From Pseudoalteromonas rubra (GTDB lineage Bacteria; Pseudomonadota; Gammaproteobacteria; Enterobacterales; Alteromonadaceae), in NCBI RefSeq assembly GCF_001482385.1, contig NZ_CP013611.1, forward strand, positions 1,054,001-1,118,000: 64,000 nucleotides of DNA, in the 5' to 3' direction. A program made the translations under genes and the position numbers. The notes beneath the pieces were generated by a model that saw only the letters and a list, made by a program, of their open reading frames with translations, did not search any database and was not told where the DNA came from. Numbering within the stretch: position 1 is the first letter of the stretch; each line of letters begins with the position of its first letter. Of this stretch, positions 61,223 to 64,000 are shown piece after piece.

Positions 61223-63082
61223 TTAGAAACTGCCTTGCAGAGTCAGACCTGAGTAGCTGCTGTATCCACGCACCATGATGTGGTAAGTACCGCCATCCGC
61301 ACCTGAACTCAGGCTACAGCTTTCTGTGTTGCCAGACAGATATGGACGACAATCATAGTTATTAGTGGTCGGTTGAGTGCCTTTACGAACATACAAGTCC
61401 GCATCACCTGACCCACCTGAAATGCTCACGTTCAAGGTAACATTGGCCGGTACTTCGATTGTATAACGGGTATCTGTGTTAGTACCACCAGACAAGCCAG
61501 TGACTGGCACGCCGTTTTGAAGGCAGTTTGCACCACAGCCTGAAGCATCACCAAAAGTACCTGTCAGCGTAGCGCCTGAGTACTGGCTATAACCATGTAG
61601 CATGACGTACCAGTCACCCGCTGCCGGGTTAGAGAACTCACAAGATTCGTTGTTGCCATTTTTATATGGACGACACGCGTAGCTGCTTTGAGTCGGTTGA
61701 GAGCCTTGTTGAACATACAGATCCGCATCACCCGAGCCACCAGCCAGAGTGAACGAAACCGACGCTGCACCAGCTGGAACAGCAAGCTTATAGAAGGTCT
61801 CAGAGCCAGACGCACCTGACGCCGACACACCTACACCTGAAACAAGCTCAGTCGGGCCCGGAGGAGGCGGTGGTGGTGGCGCATCACCTTCCAGCGTGTA
61901 AAGCAATTCATTAGGCGAGCTTGCTTTTGCATCAGACACCGCACCTTTAGTACTTCTGCTGCTCAGTAGTGAGTCAATCTGAGTTGGTGTAAGCGTCGGA
62001 TCCTGGTCAAGGTATAAAGCCACCGCGCCGGCAACATGAGGTGCTGCCATTGAGGTACCACTGATAGTGTTAGTAGCGCTGTCTGAGTTATACCATGCAG
62101 ATTTGATGCTTGAACCTGGCGCATAGATATCCAGACAAGAGCCGTAGTTAGAGAAACTAGAGCGGCCATCACTGCTTGTTGTAGAACCTACCGTTATCGC
62201 GTCAGCCGCACGAGCAGGTGAATAGTTACAGGCATCGCTATTATCATTACCCGCAGCCACAACGAAGGTAACACCCGAGGCAACAGCAGCATTAACCGCA
62301 TCATCAACAGCCTGAGATACACCCCCACCCAGACTCATGTTAGCAACTGACGGGCCTGACGCATTATTTTTAACCCAGTCAATCCCTGAAATCACGCCAG
62401 AATACGAACCAGAGCCATTACACCCTAATACGCGAACGCCTACAACGTTGACATTTTTCGCAACACCGTACTCTGAACCACCGATAGTACCAGCGACGTG
62501 TGTACCGTGACCGTTACAGTCAGACGAGTCTGCATCGTTGTCAACAAAGTCATAACCATGGCTTGCACGATTACCGAACTCACTGTGCGAAATACGCACA
62601 CCAGTATCGATGACGTATGCGGTCACACCTGTGCCGTCAAAGTCATAGTGATAGTTTGAATTCAAAGGCAATGCACGCTGATCGACACGGTCAAGGCCCC
62701 AAATCGCATTATTCTGATCACCAGAAGCCTGAGGTGTAACAGTGACAATCTGGTCTTGCTCAATATAAGCAATGTTAGGGTCTTTAAGCATTGCTTTAAC
62801 ATCGCCTTCAGATGCCTTGACTACCACACCGTTTAGCACGCCGTTAAAGCGTTTAGCAACGCTTACATTATATGCATTGCTAAGTGCCTGTGCCTGGGTG
62901 GTCGCATAATCGGAGATAGCCATAGCGCTTTGTGTATTAAGCACGGTTGGCGTTTTAAACACGACAATATAATTGTCTGGAATGGCTTTACCCTGATCTG
63001 CTGTCAATAACTCGGCCTGAGCCATGGACTGTCCAGATAGGCCTGCCAAAACGGCAAAAGCCAGTGTGTTTAGTTTACGCAT
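61223..63082 (-). CDS. Secreted subtilisin-like protease with two PPC domains
   Basis: A 619-residue extracellular S8 protease with signal peptide 1-21 and an inhibitor I9 propeptide (about 36-117; PDNYIVVFKTPTVLNTQSAM). The catalytic domain has Asp159 (AYVIDTGVRISHSEFG), His192 (CNGHGTHVAGTIGG) and Ser344 (SGTSMAAPHVAG). A PPPPPPPGPTE linker leads to two pre-peptidase C-terminal (PPC) domains (near 412-507 and 520-619; each with GSGDADLYV and CRPY). These are removed or used for secretion and substrate binding. It is a typical type II-secreted protease of marine bacteria. Confidence 0.95.
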   Translation of the reverse strand: MRKLNTLAFAVLAGLSGQSMAQAELLTADQGKAIPDNYIVVFKTPTVLNTQSAMAISDYATTQAQALSNAYNVSVAKRFNGVLNGVVVKASEGDVKAMLKDPNIAYIEQDQIVTVTPQASGDQNNAIWGLDRVDQRALPLNSNYHYDFDGTGVTAYVIDTGVRISHSEFGNRASHGYDFVDNDADSSDCNGHGTHVAGTIGGSEYGVAKNVNVVGVRVLGCNGSGSYSGVISGIDWVKNNASGPSVANMSLGGGVSQAVDDAVNAAVASGVTFVVAAGNDNSDACNYSPARAADAITVGSTTSSDGRSSFSNYGSCLDIYAPGSSIKSAWYNSDSATNTISGTSMAAPHVAGAVALYLDQDPTLTPTQIDSLLSSRSTKGAVSDAKASSPNELLYTLEGDAPPPPPPPGPTELVSGVGVSASGASGSETFYKLAVPAGAASVSFTLAGGSGDADLYVQQGSQPTQSSYACRPYKNGNNESCEFSNPAAGDWYVMLHGYSQYSGATLTGTFGDASGCGANCLQNGVPVTGLSGGTNTDTRYTIEVPANVTLNVSISGGSGDADLYVRKGTQPTTNNYDCRPYLSGNTESCSLSSGADGGTYHIMVRGYSSYSGLTLQGSF

Positions 63083-63623
63083 ACTTGTTCCTTTTTTGTT
63101 GTTTGGTTAATTTCCAATCAAAATGTAGCGCATATGAAGAAAAAATAAACAACAAATTAGAACATTTATTTAACTACGTTTACAAAGTTTGTAAATTTAA
63201 ATTTACATTAGTTTTTTTCACTTTAGTGAATATTTCATTAGCCTATTGATTTTTAGAATTTAATTTCACTAAACCCCGCCTTTATTACCCATAACAGGTT
63301 TTCCTAACGCCAATTCTTTTCACGTAACCTGTAAGTAACAGGTGTTACACAAGTTCCAGCACCCTCTTTTTTGCAGTTCAATTAACTTCCCCCCGTTCAC
63401 ATACCAGCCTGAACTTTATTGCCCAAACAACAGCTTCCTTGAGGTCAAACCGTTCAAAACTTATATGGTGACATTATCAGAAGTTTTTTCAGACGTGTTG
63501 GTGTAGAGTAATTGCAAAGGGCAGGCAGACACGAATTTTAGAGTACCGAGAGTGGATAGTTGTGTCACTGACTGCAAACTCAATCATGCCCTTCTTGTAA
63601 GTCTATACGTTTAAGGAAAAACC
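63083..63623. other. AT-rich intergenic region, 541 bases
   Basis: Divergent promoter region of the protease and the 63624 gene. It contains ACCTGT-AAGTA-ACAGGT (63327-63343), extendable to GTAAC...GTTAC with a bulge, a plausible operator. The short ORF at 63064-63249 is AT-driven and not supported. Confidence 0.4.
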
Positions 63624-64000
63624 ATGAAATTTAAGTATATTGGCTTTATATTGATGGCACTCAGCGTGAATGGTCACGCGGGTATGTGGGCATGGGTAAA
63701 CAACGGCGCCACAAAGTGGCTGAATGGATATCCGGAATGTCAAAGCTACTTTAGCCTTAACTTTGCAGAAAAAGTCACTCCAAAAAGCGCAACGCACTTT
63801 GAATATCAGGCGACCCCATATCAGATTGTGGCGATACCCATAGCTTCATTTTCTGACAAGGATGCAAAGAAAGCAGGTCTAAAAAGCATATTAGAAAGTC
63901 ATCTGGATCATGAGTTTAATTATCTAAAACAGGCCTCCAAAAATCACGTCGTCACAGTACATCAACAAACGTGGCTCGATGGATCAGAGCTTCTTTACTG
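63624..64000 (+). CDS. Secreted protein, unknown, cut by window end
   Basis: Starts at the ATG at 63624 with AAGGA seven bases upstream. Signal peptide MKFKYIGFILMALSVNGHAG, then WAWVNNGATKWLNGYPECQS and ATPYQIVAIPIASFSDKDAK. No stop before the window end (125 codons read). The visible part has no recognised family; the downstream sequence is needed to identify it. Confidence 0.7.
   Translation, partial: MKFKYIGFILMALSVNGHAGMWAWVNNGATKWLNGYPECQSYFSLNFAEKVTPKSATHFEYQATPYQIVAIPIASFSDKDAKKAGLKSILESHLDHEFNYLKQASKNHVVTVHQQTWLDGSELLY

Overview
The window looks like chromosomal DNA of a marine gammaproteobacterium, most probably Pseudoalteromonas or a close relative. This is inferred from recognised gene content, not from a database search. 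The pointers are the TonB energising cluster of DUF3450, long ExbB, ExbB, ExbD, TonB and TPR protein, a secreted S8 protease with two PPC domains, Leu/Val-type dehydrogenase, class I fumarase, CysB, and tandem tRNA-Tyr genes. Base composition is close to balanced by eye, with AT-rich intergenic regions.

Layout. (1) 1-29.6 kb is accessory-like. It starts with the 5' part of recR and continues with an orphan MlaC-like gene divergent from a PagL-like lipid A deacylase, a TonB-dependent receptor, a complete IS903-type insertion sequence with perfect 9-bp target duplication, a solute-binding protein, and a run of small unrecognised ORFs. A possible caspase-like protein follows, whose Shine-Dalgarno lies in a hairpin, then an oxidoreductase/RND pump/LysR block. 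Next come a lipoprotein 5'-nucleotidase beside a secreted triple OB-fold protein, an FG-GAP protein, a methyltransferase, an rtcB-prfH ribosome-repair operon with a structured leader and leader ORF, and a rhomboid protease. (2) 29.7-33.4 kb is the core apt-dnaX-ybaB block. dnaX carries a complete programmed -1 frameshift signal, and a 40-residue membrane-protein gene lies upstream. (3) 33.5-35.6 kb is an hvfABC-type RiPP cluster whose precursor has twelve Cys in EGKCG motifs. (4) 35.7-47.4 kb holds dusC, a DksA-like gene, the six-gene TonB cluster, a chloramphenicol acetyltransferase homologue, leucine dehydrogenase and fumarase. (5) 47.6-64 kb holds pabB-nudix, sdaA, cysB, a purine permease, a SulA-like gene behind three CTGTAT repeats, ychJ, three tRNA-Tyr genes, a YgjP-like metalloprotease, a pentapeptide-repeat/K+ channel fusion, an HD hydrolase, rlmI, and the secreted S8 protease. 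It ends in a truncated secreted-protein gene.

How the parts connect. recR normally follows ybaB directly in gammaproteobacteria. Here the two lie on the same strand about 29 kb apart, so region 1 looks like an insertion or accretion inside the dnaX-ybaB-recR cluster. A 23-bp near-palindrome with core GTGCCA-N3-(T/C)(G/A)GCA occurs twice between the mlaC-like and pagL-like genes and once between the RND pump and its LysR regulator. It suggests one regulon for efflux plus outer-membrane remodelling. The oxidoreductase-RND-LysR arrangement resembles mexS-mexEF-mexT of Pseudomonas aeruginosa but lacks an outer-membrane factor gene.

The most interesting candidate is the rtcB-prfH leader. A 13-codon ORF with a strong Shine-Dalgarno precedes a chain of hairpins, the last of which pairs with the rtcB Shine-Dalgarno and codons 2-4. 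This could be translational control of a ribosome-repair operon by ribosome state.
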